The notes: generated from the sequence alone by a model not told the origin. DNA of 64,000 nt from Hymenobacter sp. 5317J-9 (GCF_022921075.1 NZ_CP095050.1:3782001-3846000), one strand, 5' to 3'. Shown: positions 43,801-51,432, numbered from the stretch's first letter. Translations and numbers: made by a program.

Positions 43801-44040
43801 GGCAAACCCGCCGACCAATGGGCCATGAGCGACGGCAAAAACGGCCTGTTGCTGTACCGAGAGGGCCAGTCGCCGGTGCAGGTGGATTTGTCGGGGATGA
43901 GCGGGACGTTCGCCGTGCGCCATTTGAACCCCAAAACCGGGCAGCTGATGGGCGCGGTGGAATCGGTGAAGGGCGGCAAGCCGGTGACGTTGAGTGGCAC
44001 GGCGACGGGCGCGGAAGTTATCTGGCTGATGAAGAAATGA
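40885..44040 (+). CDS. beta-helix plus TIM-barrel fusion protein (DUF6298-like), secreted
   Basis: A 1051-residue exported protein starting with TTG (40885), just beyond a palindromic repeat; the signal peptide ends PAAAQK. Residues about 70-520 form a right-handed beta-helix (GAVLLEKGTYEVAGRLFVRA, VVLRGSGMGEGGTTVVGTGV, ENAQDAWVRQVSFRHFAGSA). Residues about 590-950 form a TIM-barrel-like domain (DLAEMTDSMRAQNVVALHHN, LNQHYFQHNIIEAG, GKTGVIHLIGAEFTGPLAFV, VVDVIDINYWHYQFNG). A short C-terminal beta-sandwich ends it. The Glu of IGAEFTG is a candidate acid/base. It resembles DUF6298-type proteins of pectin loci. Two catalytic-type folds in one chain suggest paired cleavage of a pectic side chain; activity unknown. 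Confidence 0.75.
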   Translation: MKTLLAVPHPTRLLSLVLFASLAGPAAAQKAPKPAPPPGPIEYKDGKLSYAPDSLGNRVPDFSYAGYRAGEAAIPTATIKVTVPVKAGDATARIQSALDYVAGLPLGKDGLRGAVLLEKGTYEVAGRLFVRASGVVLRGSGMGEGGTTVVGTGVSRDHLLTIGGRNDRRFETAVAITDKYVPVNARTLKTANPSAFKVGDRVQVRRPSTAAWVHKLGMETFGGGLSSLGWKPGQRDLAWDRQVVAVDANDITLDAPITTALDRTYGGGTVARYTWPGLISQVGAESLRLESTFDTANPKDENHRWVAINIENAQDAWVRQVSFRHFAGSAVLAQATTRRLTVEDCISTEPVSEIGNERRNTFYTLGSQTLFQRLYAENGYHDFALGFCAPGPNAFVQCDAEQALSFSGGVDSWASGVLFDIIKEYGQALRFGNREQDGQGAGWAVANSVFWQCTAARVDCYQPPTAQNWAFGTWAQFAGNGFWDQSNENINPRSLYYAQLQERLGDAVKARAVLLPVPTEASSSPKVAVAQELTRLSVNPAPTVLELVQAASTRQPIATQNLAPSIDKLKVKAAPAPTYAAPLHVAQGVLVRGNALVLGRRQEVPWWNGSARPYGLLNPKPHITRFVPGQIGRGLTDDLAEMTDSMRAQNVVALHHNYGLWYERRRDDHERIRRMDGEVWAPFYELPFARSGKDLAWDGLSRYDLTKYNTWYWSRLRQFADLADQKGLVLLNQHYFQHNIIEAGAHYADFPWRPVNNVNNTGFPEPPPYAGDKRIFMAEQFYDVTDATRRPLHRAYIRQCLNNFKGKTGVIHLIGAEFTGPLAFVQFWLDTIKEWETETGQHPTIALSTTKDVQDAILADPARASVVDVIDINYWHYQFNGQAYAPAGGQNLAPRQHARLTPPKRSSFEQVYRAVREYRQQFPDKAVLYSADGYDAFGWAVLLAGGSMASLPRVADARFASAISGMKPVELPGKPADQWAMSDGKNGLLLYREGQSPVQVDLSGMSGTFAVRHLNPKTGQLMGAVESVKGGKPVTLSGTATGAEVIWLMKK

Positions 44041-44042
44041 GT

Positions 44043-45590
44043 ATGACAACAGAACAGTGTAGAGACGCAATATTTTGCGTCTCGTCGTTGAACGACGATG
44101 TTCGAACGATGACGCCCGAGCAATTCGGACGGCGCGGTTCCGGTCGTTCAACGACGAGAGGCAAAATATTGCGTCTCTACATCGTGCTGGCACTATTTGC
44201 CGCATTACCTGCCCACGCCACCATCACCCTCCCGCGCATCCTCGGGCACGACATGGTACTGCAGCGCGAAAAGCCGGTGCCCATCTGGGGGACGGCCGCG
44301 CCGGGCGAAGTCGTGACGGTGCAGTTTGCCGGCCAACACCCCAGCGCCAAGGCCGATGCGGCAGGCAAGTGGCAGGTGCTGCTCAAACCACTCAAGGCCT
44401 CAGCCACGCCGGCCGAACTGGTCGTCAGCGGCAGCAATACCATTCGGCTGCGCGACATACTGGTGGGCGAAGTCTGGGTGTGCTCCGGCCAGTCGAACAT
44501 GGAATACACCATGCGCAAAAACAGCAAGGTGACGCGCCCCAACGTGCCCGGCCCTAACCCGGTGGACGAGCTGAATGTGGCCCACAACCCCGCCATCCGC
44601 ATTTTTCTGGTCAACCGCAAGACGCTGCCCAGGCCCGACACCCTGCACCATGATTGGGCAATAGCACAGGATTCAGCCCTCCGCTCGTTCTCGGCGGCGG
44701 CTTATTTCTTCGCCAAAGAGCTGAACAAGCGTCTCAACGTGCCGGTGGGCATGGTGGCCACTTCGGTGCCCGGCAGCCGCATCGAGCCCTGGATTTCGGA
44801 AGCAGCTTTTGCCAAAGACCCGGCCTTTGCGGGCAAGAAAGTGGACGGCGACCCCGGCAAATTCTGGGAAACCATGGTGAAGCCGCTGGCGCCGCTGGCG
44901 GCCCGCGGTTTCCTCTGGTACCAGGGCGAGAGTAATTGTTTTCTGGCGGAAACCACGACATACAGCCAGAAAATGCGCACGCTCATCAGCAGCTGGCGCG
45001 CGGCCTGGGGCGACTCTGCAATGCCGTTCTATTACGTGTCACTGGCTCCGTTTAAGTACTCCGACACCCACGACAAAGTGGTGCTGACGCGCGAAACCTT
45101 GCCGCTGTTCCGCGAGGCGCAGGCTGCCGTACTGCAAGTGCCGCACACGGGCATGATAGAAACCACTGACCTGGCCAATACCGAGGGCGGCATTCATCCC
45201 GGCTTTAAGTGGGAAATAGGGCGGCGGCTGGCCTTGCTGGCGCTGGCCAATAGCTACAAAATGTCCGGCGTAGTGGCCGAGGGGCCGATTTTCCGCAGTC
45301 TGAAAGTAAAGGGAAACGTGGCGGCAGTTTCGTTTGCCACCGCCGCACCCCTTATTAGCAAAGACGGCAAGGCATTGACAGATTTCACCATTGCCGGACC
45401 AGATGGTGTGTTCGTGCCCGCGCAGGCGCGCATCGAAGGCCGACAAGTGCTGGTGTCGGCCCCGGAAGTGAAACAGCCCACGGCCGTACGCTTTGGCTGG
45501 GATGAAGTAGCCCAGCCCAACCTGTTTTCCGAAGCCGGGCTGCCGGCTCGCCCCTTCCGAACGGATTATTCGGGCAATTCCACCCCATAA
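44043..45590 (+). CDS. SGNH sialate-O-acetylesterase-family acetylesterase
   Basis: An exported esterase of about 515 residues from the ATG at 44043. The preceding in-frame ATG at 44037 overlaps the stop of the upstream gene, suggesting translational coupling. The first 42 residues are encoded by a family III repeat, and the true signal peptide (LYIVLALFAALPAHA) follows; a TTG at 44169 is an alternative start. SGNH motifs are VCSGQSNMEYT near residue 150 (nucleophile Ser), WYQGESNC near 295 and DLANTEGGIHPGF near 376 (Asp and His). It would remove O-acetyl groups from pectic sugars such as 2-O-acetyl-methylfucose or acetylated galacturonate; the exact target is unknown. Confidence 0.85.
   Translation: MTTEQCRDAIFCVSSLNDDVRTMTPEQFGRRGSGRSTTRGKILRLYIVLALFAALPAHATITLPRILGHDMVLQREKPVPIWGTAAPGEVVTVQFAGQHPSAKADAAGKWQVLLKPLKASATPAELVVSGSNTIRLRDILVGEVWVCSGQSNMEYTMRKNSKVTRPNVPGPNPVDELNVAHNPAIRIFLVNRKTLPRPDTLHHDWAIAQDSALRSFSAAAYFFAKELNKRLNVPVGMVATSVPGSRIEPWISEAAFAKDPAFAGKKVDGDPGKFWETMVKPLAPLAARGFLWYQGESNCFLAETTTYSQKMRTLISSWRAAWGDSAMPFYYVSLAPFKYSDTHDKVVLTRETLPLFREAQAAVLQVPHTGMIETTDLANTEGGIHPGFKWEIGRRLALLALANSYKMSGVVAEGPIFRSLKVKGNVAAVSFATAAPLISKDGKALTDFTIAGPDGVFVPAQARIEGRQVLVSAPEVKQPTAVRFGWDEVAQPNLFSEAGLPARPFRTDYSGNSTP
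44057..44181. repeat. Family III palindromic repeat at a gene start
   Basis: GTGTAGAGACGCAATATTTT mirrored by CAAAATATTGCGTCTCTAC, with an inner inverted pair TCGTCGTTGAACGACGA / TCGTTCAACGACGA. It is open in the frame of the acetylesterase. Confidence 0.9.
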
Positions 45591-45599
45591 TTTCTGAAC

Positions 45600-45687
45600 G
45601 GTGTAGGGGCTCGCCCCCGCCCGGACGCCTACATCACTGCAACGATTTCCTTCAACGACGGGCGGGGGCGAGCCCCGCCCCTACCGC
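45600..45687. repeat. Family V palindromic repeat
   Basis: GGTGTAGGGGCTCGCCCCCG mirrored by CGGGGGCGAGCCCCGCCCCT, between the acetylesterase and the Tat-exported protein. Confidence 0.9.
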
Positions 45688-45696
45688 TAACTCGCC

Positions 45697-46599
45697 ATGA
45701 GCCACTCCATTTCCCGTCGTGACTTTCTCTCTGCCGGCGCGCTACTCACCGGCGGACTGCTCCTACCCAGCTGGGCCAATGCCCTCGCGCCCGCCAAAAA
45801 GAAGCTGACCTACAAAGTGGCCGTGGTGGACCTCATGATTCTGAAGCGGCAAAAGCTAGGTGCGCTGCAACTCACCAAAGACATCGGAGCCGACGGCGTA
45901 GAGGTGGACATGGGTGGCCTGGGCCAGCGCGAAACCTTCGACAACCAGCTTGCCAAACCCGAAATCCGCCAGCAGTTCATCGACAAGGCCAAGGAATTGA
46001 ACCTGGAAATCTGCTCGCTGGCCATGACGGGCTTCTACGCGCAATCCTTCGCCACGCGCCCTACCTACCAACGCATGATTCAGGACTGCCTCGACACGAT
46101 GAAGGCGCTGAACGTGAAGGTGGCTTTCCTGCCCCTCGGCACGCAGGGCGACCTGCGCAAGAACCCGGAGTTGCGTCCCGCCATCGTGGAGCGGCTGAAG
46201 GTGGTGGGCGAAATGGCCAGGAAAGCCGGCGTCATCGTCGGCATCGAAACCGCGCTGGATGCGAAAGGCGAAGTGGAATTGCTGAAAGAAATCGGCTCGA
46301 AAAACATCCAGATTTACTTCAACTTCTCGAACCCGCTCAAAGAAGGCCGCGACCTGTACGCGGAGCTGAAAACGCTGGGCCGCAAGCGCATCTGCCAGAT
46401 GCACGCCACCGACGAGGACGGCGTGTGGCTGCAAAACAACACGCGTCTCGACATGAACAAGGTGAAGCAAACCCTGGCCGACATGGGCTGGGAGGGCTGG
46501 CTGGTGATTGAACGCTCGCGCGATGCCACCGACCCGCGCAACGTGAAGAAGAACTTCGGCGCGAATGCCGCCTATCTGAAGTCGGTTTTTCAGAGCTGA
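45697..46599 (+). CDS. Tat-exported sugar-phosphate isomerase/epimerase-like TIM barrel
   Basis: A 300-residue protein with a twin-arginine signal (SRRDFLSAGALLTGGLLLP), so it is exported folded, probably with its metal. The rest is an AP-endonuclease-2/xylose-isomerase-like TIM barrel: LQLTKDIGADGVEVDMGGLG, KAGVIVGIETALD near residue 185 (Glu), IQIYFNFSNPLKEGRD, RICQMHATDEDG near 235 (His, Asp) and GWLVIERSRDA near 268 (Glu). It precedes the RuBisCO-like gene by 91 bp. Relatives include 3-oxo-isoapionate decarboxylase and assorted epimerases, but export makes a periplasmic epimerase or isomerase more plausible. Substrate unknown. Confidence 0.8.
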   Translation: MSHSISRRDFLSAGALLTGGLLLPSWANALAPAKKKLTYKVAVVDLMILKRQKLGALQLTKDIGADGVEVDMGGLGQRETFDNQLAKPEIRQQFIDKAKELNLEICSLAMTGFYAQSFATRPTYQRMIQDCLDTMKALNVKVAFLPLGTQGDLRKNPELRPAIVERLKVVGEMARKAGVIVGIETALDAKGEVELLKEIGSKNIQIYFNFSNPLKEGRDLYAELKTLGRKRICQMHATDEDGVWLQNNTRLDMNKVKQTLADMGWEGWLVIERSRDATDPRNVKKNFGANAAYLKSVFQS

Positions 46600-46678
46600 T
46601 GTAGCGTGGACTCTGCGAGTCCGCACCCGCAAGAACGATATCCGCACGCCCCTGCGCGGACTCGAAGAGTCCACGCCA
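46600..46678. repeat. Family IV palindromic repeat
   Basis: TGTAGCGTGGACTCTGCGAG mirrored by CTCGAAGAGTCCACGCCACA, starting one base after the previous stop codon. Confidence 0.88.
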
Positions 46679-46689
46679 CATCCCACCCT

Positions 46690-47934
46690 ATGGAACGCAT
46701 CACCGCCACCTACTACATCGAAACCCCCTTTGACCCTGCCACCGCGGCGGCCGTGCTGGCAGGCGAGCAATCGTCCGGCACGTTCGTGGCCGTGCCCGGC
46801 GAAACGGCGGAGCTCAAGCAGCGCTTTGCCGCCCGCGTGGAGTCGATAGAGGAGCTAGAGACGGTGCGCGAGCCAGCCATTCCCGGCGCCACGAGCAGCA
46901 GCGGACTGTATCATCGGGCGCGGGTGCGGGTGTCGTGGTCGGTGGAGAATTTTGGCTATAACCTGCCGCTGCTGGTGTCCACGCTGCAAGGCAATCTGTA
47001 CGAAATCCGGCAGTTTACGGGGTTGAAGCTGATGGACATTGACGTACCGGCTTCGTATGCGCAGCACTTTGCCGGGCCGGCTTTTGGCGTGGCGGGCTGC
47101 CGCGAGCTGACCGGAGTGCAAGGCCGGCCGCTCATTGGCACCATCATCAAGCCCAGCATCGGCCTCACGCCCGAGCAAACCGCTGGCTTGGTGCAGACGC
47201 TGGCCGAAGCGGGCATTGACTTCGTGAAAGACGACGAGCTGCAAATGGCCGCTGCCAACTCGCCCTTCGAGGCCCGCGTCGATGCCGTGATGGCCGTCAT
47301 CAACCGCCACGCCGACCGCACCGGCAAGAAGGTGATGTACGCCTTCAACATAAGCGGAGAAATCGATGAGATGCTGCGCCGCTATGAATACGTGGTGCGC
47401 GCCGGTGGCACCTGCGCCATGGTCAGCATCAATAGCGTGGGGCTGGCGGGCACCCGCAAAATCTGCGACCAGCGGGCGCTGGCCATTCACGGGCACCGCA
47501 ACGGCTGGGGCATGCTCACGCGGCATCCTTTATTAGGAATCGATTTCCGCGCCTACCAGAAGCTGTGGCGGCTGGCGGGCGTCGACCAGCTGCACGTCAA
47601 CGGCATCCAGAACAAGTTCTGGGAGTCGGACGACAGCGTGGTGGCGTCCATTGATGCCTGCCAGACGCCGCTGCTGGGCGGCTACTCGGTGCTGCCGGTG
47701 GTGTCGTCGGGCCAGTGGGGCGGGCAAGCGTTTGAAACCTACCGCCGCACCCGCACCACCGATTTGCTCTACATGGCCGGCGGCGGCATCCTGGCCCACC
47801 CCATGGGCCCGGCGGCCGGCGTGCAGGCCCTGCAACAAGCCTGGCAAGGCGCCGTGGATGGCCGCAGCTTGACTGAAACGGCTGCGCAGCACCCGGCATT
47901 CGCGGCGGCCGTACAAAAGTTCGGGGGTAAATGA
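46690..47934 (+). CDS. RuBisCO-like protein (form IV), candidate 3-oxo-isoapionate-4-phosphate transcarboxylase/hydrolase
   Basis: A 414-residue cytosolic protein starting at the ATG 46690. The RuBisCO large-subunit fold is clear: GTIIKPSIGL (Lys154), DFVKDDEL (Lys180, Asp182, Glu183, the carbamylated-lysine metal site), AIHGHRNGWGM near 267 and HVNGIQNKFWE (Lys309 in the loop-6 region). The usual KPKLGLS is altered to KPSIGLT, so the second lysine is lost and CO2 fixation is unlikely. The stop overlaps the start of the DUF1537 kinase by 4 bp. RuBisCO-like proteins paired with DUF1537 kinases are known from D-apionate catabolism, which fits the GH140 apiosidase in this window. Substrate is inferred, not shown. 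Confidence 0.85.
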   Translation: MERITATYYIETPFDPATAAAVLAGEQSSGTFVAVPGETAELKQRFAARVESIEELETVREPAIPGATSSSGLYHRARVRVSWSVENFGYNLPLLVSTLQGNLYEIRQFTGLKLMDIDVPASYAQHFAGPAFGVAGCRELTGVQGRPLIGTIIKPSIGLTPEQTAGLVQTLAEAGIDFVKDDELQMAAANSPFEARVDAVMAVINRHADRTGKKVMYAFNISGEIDEMLRRYEYVVRAGGTCAMVSINSVGLAGTRKICDQRALAIHGHRNGWGMLTRHPLLGIDFRAYQKLWRLAGVDQLHVNGIQNKFWESDDSVVASIDACQTPLLGGYSVLPVVSSGQWGGQAFETYRRTRTTDLLYMAGGGILAHPMGPAAGVQALQQAWQGAVDGRSLTETAAQHPAFAAAVQKFGGK

Positions 47935-49271
47935 GCAGGCCAATCCTCCTCGCCTACTACGGCGACGACTTCACCGGCAGCACCGACGCGCTCGAATTCC
48001 TGAGCCGGGCCGGGGCGCGCACGGCGTTGTTTATCGAGCCCCCCACGGCCGCCCAGCTCGCCGCTTATCCCGACCTAGATGCCATTGGCGTGGCCGGCCT
48101 CACCCGCGCCATGCCGCCCGATGCAATGCAGGCGGTACTGGAGCCGGCTTTTGAAAAGCTACGGGCATTGCAGCCACGGCACGTGCATTATAAGGTGTGC
48201 TCCACATTTGACTCGTCGCCCACTATCGGCAGCATTGGGCGGGCCCTTGAAACCGGACGCGCGGTATTTCCCAACGTCTTTGTGCCGCTGCTCGTGGCCG
48301 CGCCGCCGCTGGGCCGCTACTGCGCCTTCGGCAACCTGTTTGCCCAATTGGGCATCGGCAGCGACGGCGGCATCTTCCGCCTCGACCGCCACCCGTCGAT
48401 GAGCCGCCACCCCACCACGCCCGCCGACGAAAGCGACCTGCGCCTACACCTCGCCCGCCAAACCAGTCTCCAAATCGGCTTGCTCGACATTCTGCAAATC
48501 ACTCGGCCGCTGGCCGAAATGCAGACTGCGTTAGCTACTCAGGTGCAGGCCGGAGCCGAAGTCATCCTCTTCGACGCGATTTACGAAGAGCAGCTACTGG
48601 GCATCGGTGCGGCTATTGACAGCTGTGCTACCGAAACCGGGCCGCTTTTTTCGGTGGGTTCATCCGGCGTCGAAATGGCGCTGGGGCAACTGTGGGCTCA
48701 AAACGACACGTTGCAACCCGTAGTAGAATGGCCCAGTCCCGGCCGGGCCGCGCCGCTGCTGGTCGTGTCGGGCAGCTGCTCGCCCGTCACGGCCGGGCAA
48801 GTGGCCCGGGCCACAGCCAACGGATTCGCTGAAGTGATGCTGGATGCCGAAGCACTAGCGGCAGCCAGCATCACTACTGAGGCATTGGCTCCTTGCTGGC
48901 AACGCGCCATTGCGTGGCTGAGTGAAGGCCGTAGCGTCATCGTTCACACCAACGGCGGCACTGCTCCCACCCAAAGCATACCGGCCGAAACACTGGGCAC
49001 CGCGCTGGGCCTCATCGCCCGCGAAGCCGTGCGCCAAACCGGTGTGCGGCGCGTGGTGGTGGCCGGCGGCGACACCTCCAGCTACGCCGCCCGCGCCATG
49101 GGCATCGAGGCAGTAGAAATGATAGCGCCCTTCTACCCCGGCGCGCCGCTGTGCCGTGCTTCCGCGCCGGGCTCGCCCCTGCACGGCATCGAGGTCAATT
49201 TCAAAGGCGGCCAGGTGGGTGCACCCGAGTATTTCGGCGTGCTGCGCGAAGGCCGGATGCCGGACGCCTAA
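47931..49271 (+). CDS. DUF1537 four-carbon-acid-sugar kinase family protein, candidate 3-oxo-isoapionate kinase
   Basis: A 446-residue cytosolic ATP-dependent kinase. Start ATG overlaps the RuBisCO-like stop (ATGA), showing tight coupling. N-terminal DUF1537 domain: ILLAYYGDDFTGSTDALEFL and HYKVCSTFDSSPTIGSIG near residue 85. C-terminal nucleotide-binding domain: LLVVSGSCSPVTAGQVARA near 280, VVVAGGDTSSYAARAMGIEA near 380 and HGIEVNFKGGQVGAPEYF. Family members phosphorylate threonate, erythronate or oxo-isoapionate. Adjacency to a RuBisCO-like protein favours the last. The product would be split by the RuBisCO-like enzyme, ultimately giving 3-phosphoglycerate and glycolate in the published apionate route. 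Confidence 0.88.
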   Translation: MSRPILLAYYGDDFTGSTDALEFLSRAGARTALFIEPPTAAQLAAYPDLDAIGVAGLTRAMPPDAMQAVLEPAFEKLRALQPRHVHYKVCSTFDSSPTIGSIGRALETGRAVFPNVFVPLLVAAPPLGRYCAFGNLFAQLGIGSDGGIFRLDRHPSMSRHPTTPADESDLRLHLARQTSLQIGLLDILQITRPLAEMQTALATQVQAGAEVILFDAIYEEQLLGIGAAIDSCATETGPLFSVGSSGVEMALGQLWAQNDTLQPVVEWPSPGRAAPLLVVSGSCSPVTAGQVARATANGFAEVMLDAEALAAASITTEALAPCWQRAIAWLSEGRSVIVHTNGGTAPTQSIPAETLGTALGLIAREAVRQTGVRRVVVAGGDTSSYAARAMGIEAVEMIAPFYPGAPLCRASAPGSPLHGIEVNFKGGQVGAPEYFGVLREGRMPDA

Positions 49272-49281
49272 CACCAGGAGG

Positions 49282-49384
49282 CGGTCATGCTGAGCGCAGC
49301 CGAAGCATCTCGCTCGCTTCGTTGCCATTGACCACTGATTACTGCTGCACGCGAGATGCTTCGGCTGCGCTCAGCATGACGTTC
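49282..49384. repeat. Family II palindromic repeat
   Basis: GCGGTCATGCTGAGCGCAGC mirrored by GGCTGCGCTCAGCATGACG, between the kinase and the racemase homologue. Confidence 0.92.
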
Positions 49385-49410
49385 TGATTTTATTCCAACA
49401 ATCACTCCTC

Positions 49411-50067
49411 ATGAAAACCCTCGCTCTCGTTCACACCTCCGCCACGCTGGTGCCCGTGTTCCAGCAGTTGTGCGCCGAATACCTGCCCGGTGTGCAAACC
49501 TTCAACATCGTTGACGACAGCCTGGTGCGCACCATCAACCGCGAGGGGTCGCTCACGCCCGCCGTGGCCCGGCGCGTGGTGGGCTACGTGAACTCGGCCG
49601 AGGCCGGCGGGGCCGACTACGTGCTGGTCACCTGCTCGTCCATCGGCGCGGCGGTGGAGCAGGCGGCGGGCCTAGCCGGTGTGCCCGTGCTGCGCGTCGA
49701 CCAGCCCATGGCCGACCAAGCCGTGCGCACCGGCCGGCGCATCGGCGTCATCGCCACGCTGCCCACCACCCTGGGCCCCACCGCCGACCTGGTGCAGCGC
49801 CGCGCGGCCCGGGCTGGCCAGGAAATCGAACTAACCTGTGTGCTCTGCGAAGGGGCCTTTGAGGCCCTGATGAGCGGCGACGGCGCCCGCCACGACGCCA
49901 TCGTATCGGCAGCAATGAAGGAATTGGTGACGAAAGTGGATGTCATCGTGCTGGCCCAGGCCAGCATGGCGCGGGTGGTGGATGCGCTGGATGCGGCCGA
50001 CCGCAGCGTGCCCATTCTGGCCAGCCCCGGCATTGCTATCCAGCACCTGGCTACGGAATTAGCCTAA
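49411..50067 (+). CDS. Asp/Glu racemase-superfamily protein with one catalytic-type cysteine
   Basis: A 218-residue cytosolic protein with the two-lobed Asp/Glu/hydantoin racemase fold (MKTLALVHTSATLVPVFQQL, DYVLVTCSSIGAAVEQAAGL, RIGVIATLPTTLGPTADLVQ, VIVLAQASMARVVDAL). The first-lobe cysteine is present (VTCSSIG near residue 72), but the second-lobe cysteine of two-base racemases is replaced (LAQASM near 183). It may therefore be a lyase, isomerase or decarboxylase rather than a racemase. It lies between the kinase and a BASS transporter, so a role in sugar-acid catabolism is suggested. The reaction is unknown. Confidence 0.8.
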   Translation: MKTLALVHTSATLVPVFQQLCAEYLPGVQTFNIVDDSLVRTINREGSLTPAVARRVVGYVNSAEAGGADYVLVTCSSIGAAVEQAAGLAGVPVLRVDQPMADQAVRTGRRIGVIATLPTTLGPTADLVQRRAARAGQEIELTCVLCEGAFEALMSGDGARHDAIVSAAMKELVTKVDVIVLAQASMARVVDALDAADRSVPILASPGIAIQHLATELA

Positions 50068-50106
50068 ATCCACCCCTGCATTCCTCACCATTGCTACTTG
50101 CCCGTT

Positions 50107-51432
50107 ATGAATCGACTTTTTCAGCTTTGTCTGGTGGTGGCCGGTCTGGCGGGCGTGGCCGTGGTGGTGGGCATTAGCCGGCACAATGCCGCACTTTGGC
50201 AGCCAGCGGCGGTGCTGGCTGCGGTAGGCTTGGCCCTGGGCCTGAAAGCCGTGCCGGCGCTGCGCAGCTACCAATACACGGCTTGGATTATTGTGGCCGT
50301 GGTGGCGGGCATGGTGTACCCCGGCACGTTCAAACAATGGGGCGGCGTAGACCTGCGCAACAAGTGGCTGATTCTGGTGGTGGTGCAGCTCGTCATGTTC
50401 GGCATGGGCATTCAGATGAGCATCCGGGACTTCTCCGGCTTGGCCAGCACCGGCAAAGGTGTGCTCATTGGCCTGCTGTGCCATTTTTCGGTGATGCCGC
50501 TCATGGGCCTGCTGCTCACCAAGGTTTTTCACTTCGAGCCCGAAATCGCGGCCGGCATCATCCTCATCGGCTCCTGCTCCAGCGGGCTGGCCTCTAACGT
50601 AATGGTGTATCTGGCGCGGGCCAGCATGGTGCTGTCGGTCGTCATCACGGCCATGGCCACGCTGGCGGCTCCATTTCTCACGCCGCTATTGCTGAAGCTG
50701 CTGGCGGGCACGCTGATTGAGGTGAAGTTTGTGAGCATGATGATGGAAATCATCAAAATCGTGCTGGTGCCCATCATGGCCGCACTGCTGCACGACTATT
50801 TGAAAACGGCCTCGGCCCAGGGCCGGCGCGTGGTTGGCCTGCTGGCCGGTGCCGGCGTGCTGTGGCTGGCGGCCCTGCCGCTGGGCTTGTGGGCTCTTTT
50901 GGAGCATAGCTTCTCCAGCCCCGAGGCGCTGCAGGTGCTGGAGATTTTCAGCTTTCTCCTGGCGGCTGTGGTGGTGGGCGTGCTCTATCATCAAGTGGCG
51001 AAAAAGCTGCCTACTATCGATGAAGTCATGCCGTACTTATCTATGTTCGGCATCATCTATTTCACGGCCGTGACCACGGCGGCGGGGCACGACAACCTGC
51101 TGCGCGTAGGCCTATTGCTGTTTCTGGCTTCGGTGCTGCACAATGCGGCGGGCTACTTCTTCGGCTACTGGCTGAGCCGGCTGTTTGGGCTCGACGTGAA
51201 TTCGGCCCGCACGGTGGCTTTTGAAGTGGGCCTGCAGAATGGCGGCATGGCCTCGGGGCTGGCCGGCAGCATGGGCAAGCTGGGCACCGTCGGCCTACCG
51301 GCGGCGGTGTTCAGCCCGTGGATGAACATTTCGGGCTCCATCCTGGCCAACTACTGGCGCAAGCGGCCCGCCCCCCAACCCGATGCCGCGCCTCAACCCC
51401 TATATAGCAGCATGGCTTTACAGGACAAATGA
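50107..51432 (+). CDS. bile acid:sodium symporter (BASS) family transporter
   Basis: A 441-residue inner-membrane protein with about eleven hydrophobic helices, starting at ATG 50107. BASS hallmarks are LVMFGMGIQMSIRDFSGLAS near residue 100, IILIGSCSSGLASNVMVYLA near 155 and the C-terminal TVAFEVGLQNGGMASGLAGS near 375 with VFSPWMNISGSILANYW. The N-terminal extension of two extra helices is longer than in the shortest BASS proteins. Bacterial members carry organic anions. Given the RuBisCO-like, DUF1537 and racemase-type neighbours, uptake of a sugar acid such as apionate is a reasonable guess. It begins 39 bp after the racemase homologue. Confidence 0.9.
   Translation: MNRLFQLCLVVAGLAGVAVVVGISRHNAALWQPAAVLAAVGLALGLKAVPALRSYQYTAWIIVAVVAGMVYPGTFKQWGGVDLRNKWLILVVVQLVMFGMGIQMSIRDFSGLASTGKGVLIGLLCHFSVMPLMGLLLTKVFHFEPEIAAGIILIGSCSSGLASNVMVYLARASMVLSVVITAMATLAAPFLTPLLLKLLAGTLIEVKFVSMMMEIIKIVLVPIMAALLHDYLKTASAQGRRVVGLLAGAGVLWLAALPLGLWALLEHSFSSPEALQVLEIFSFLLAAVVVGVLYHQVAKKLPTIDEVMPYLSMFGIIYFTAVTTAAGHDNLLRVGLLLFLASVLHNAAGYFFGYWLSRLFGLDVNSARTVAFEVGLQNGGMASGLAGSMGKLGTVGLPAAVFSPWMNISGSILANYWRKRPAPQPDAAPQPLYSSMALQDK

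Noticed and set aside
46690..47934. True CO2-fixing RuBisCO
   Set aside because: The KPKLGLS motif is altered to KPSIGLT and there is no small subunit or phosphoribulokinase nearby; it is a form IV-like protein.
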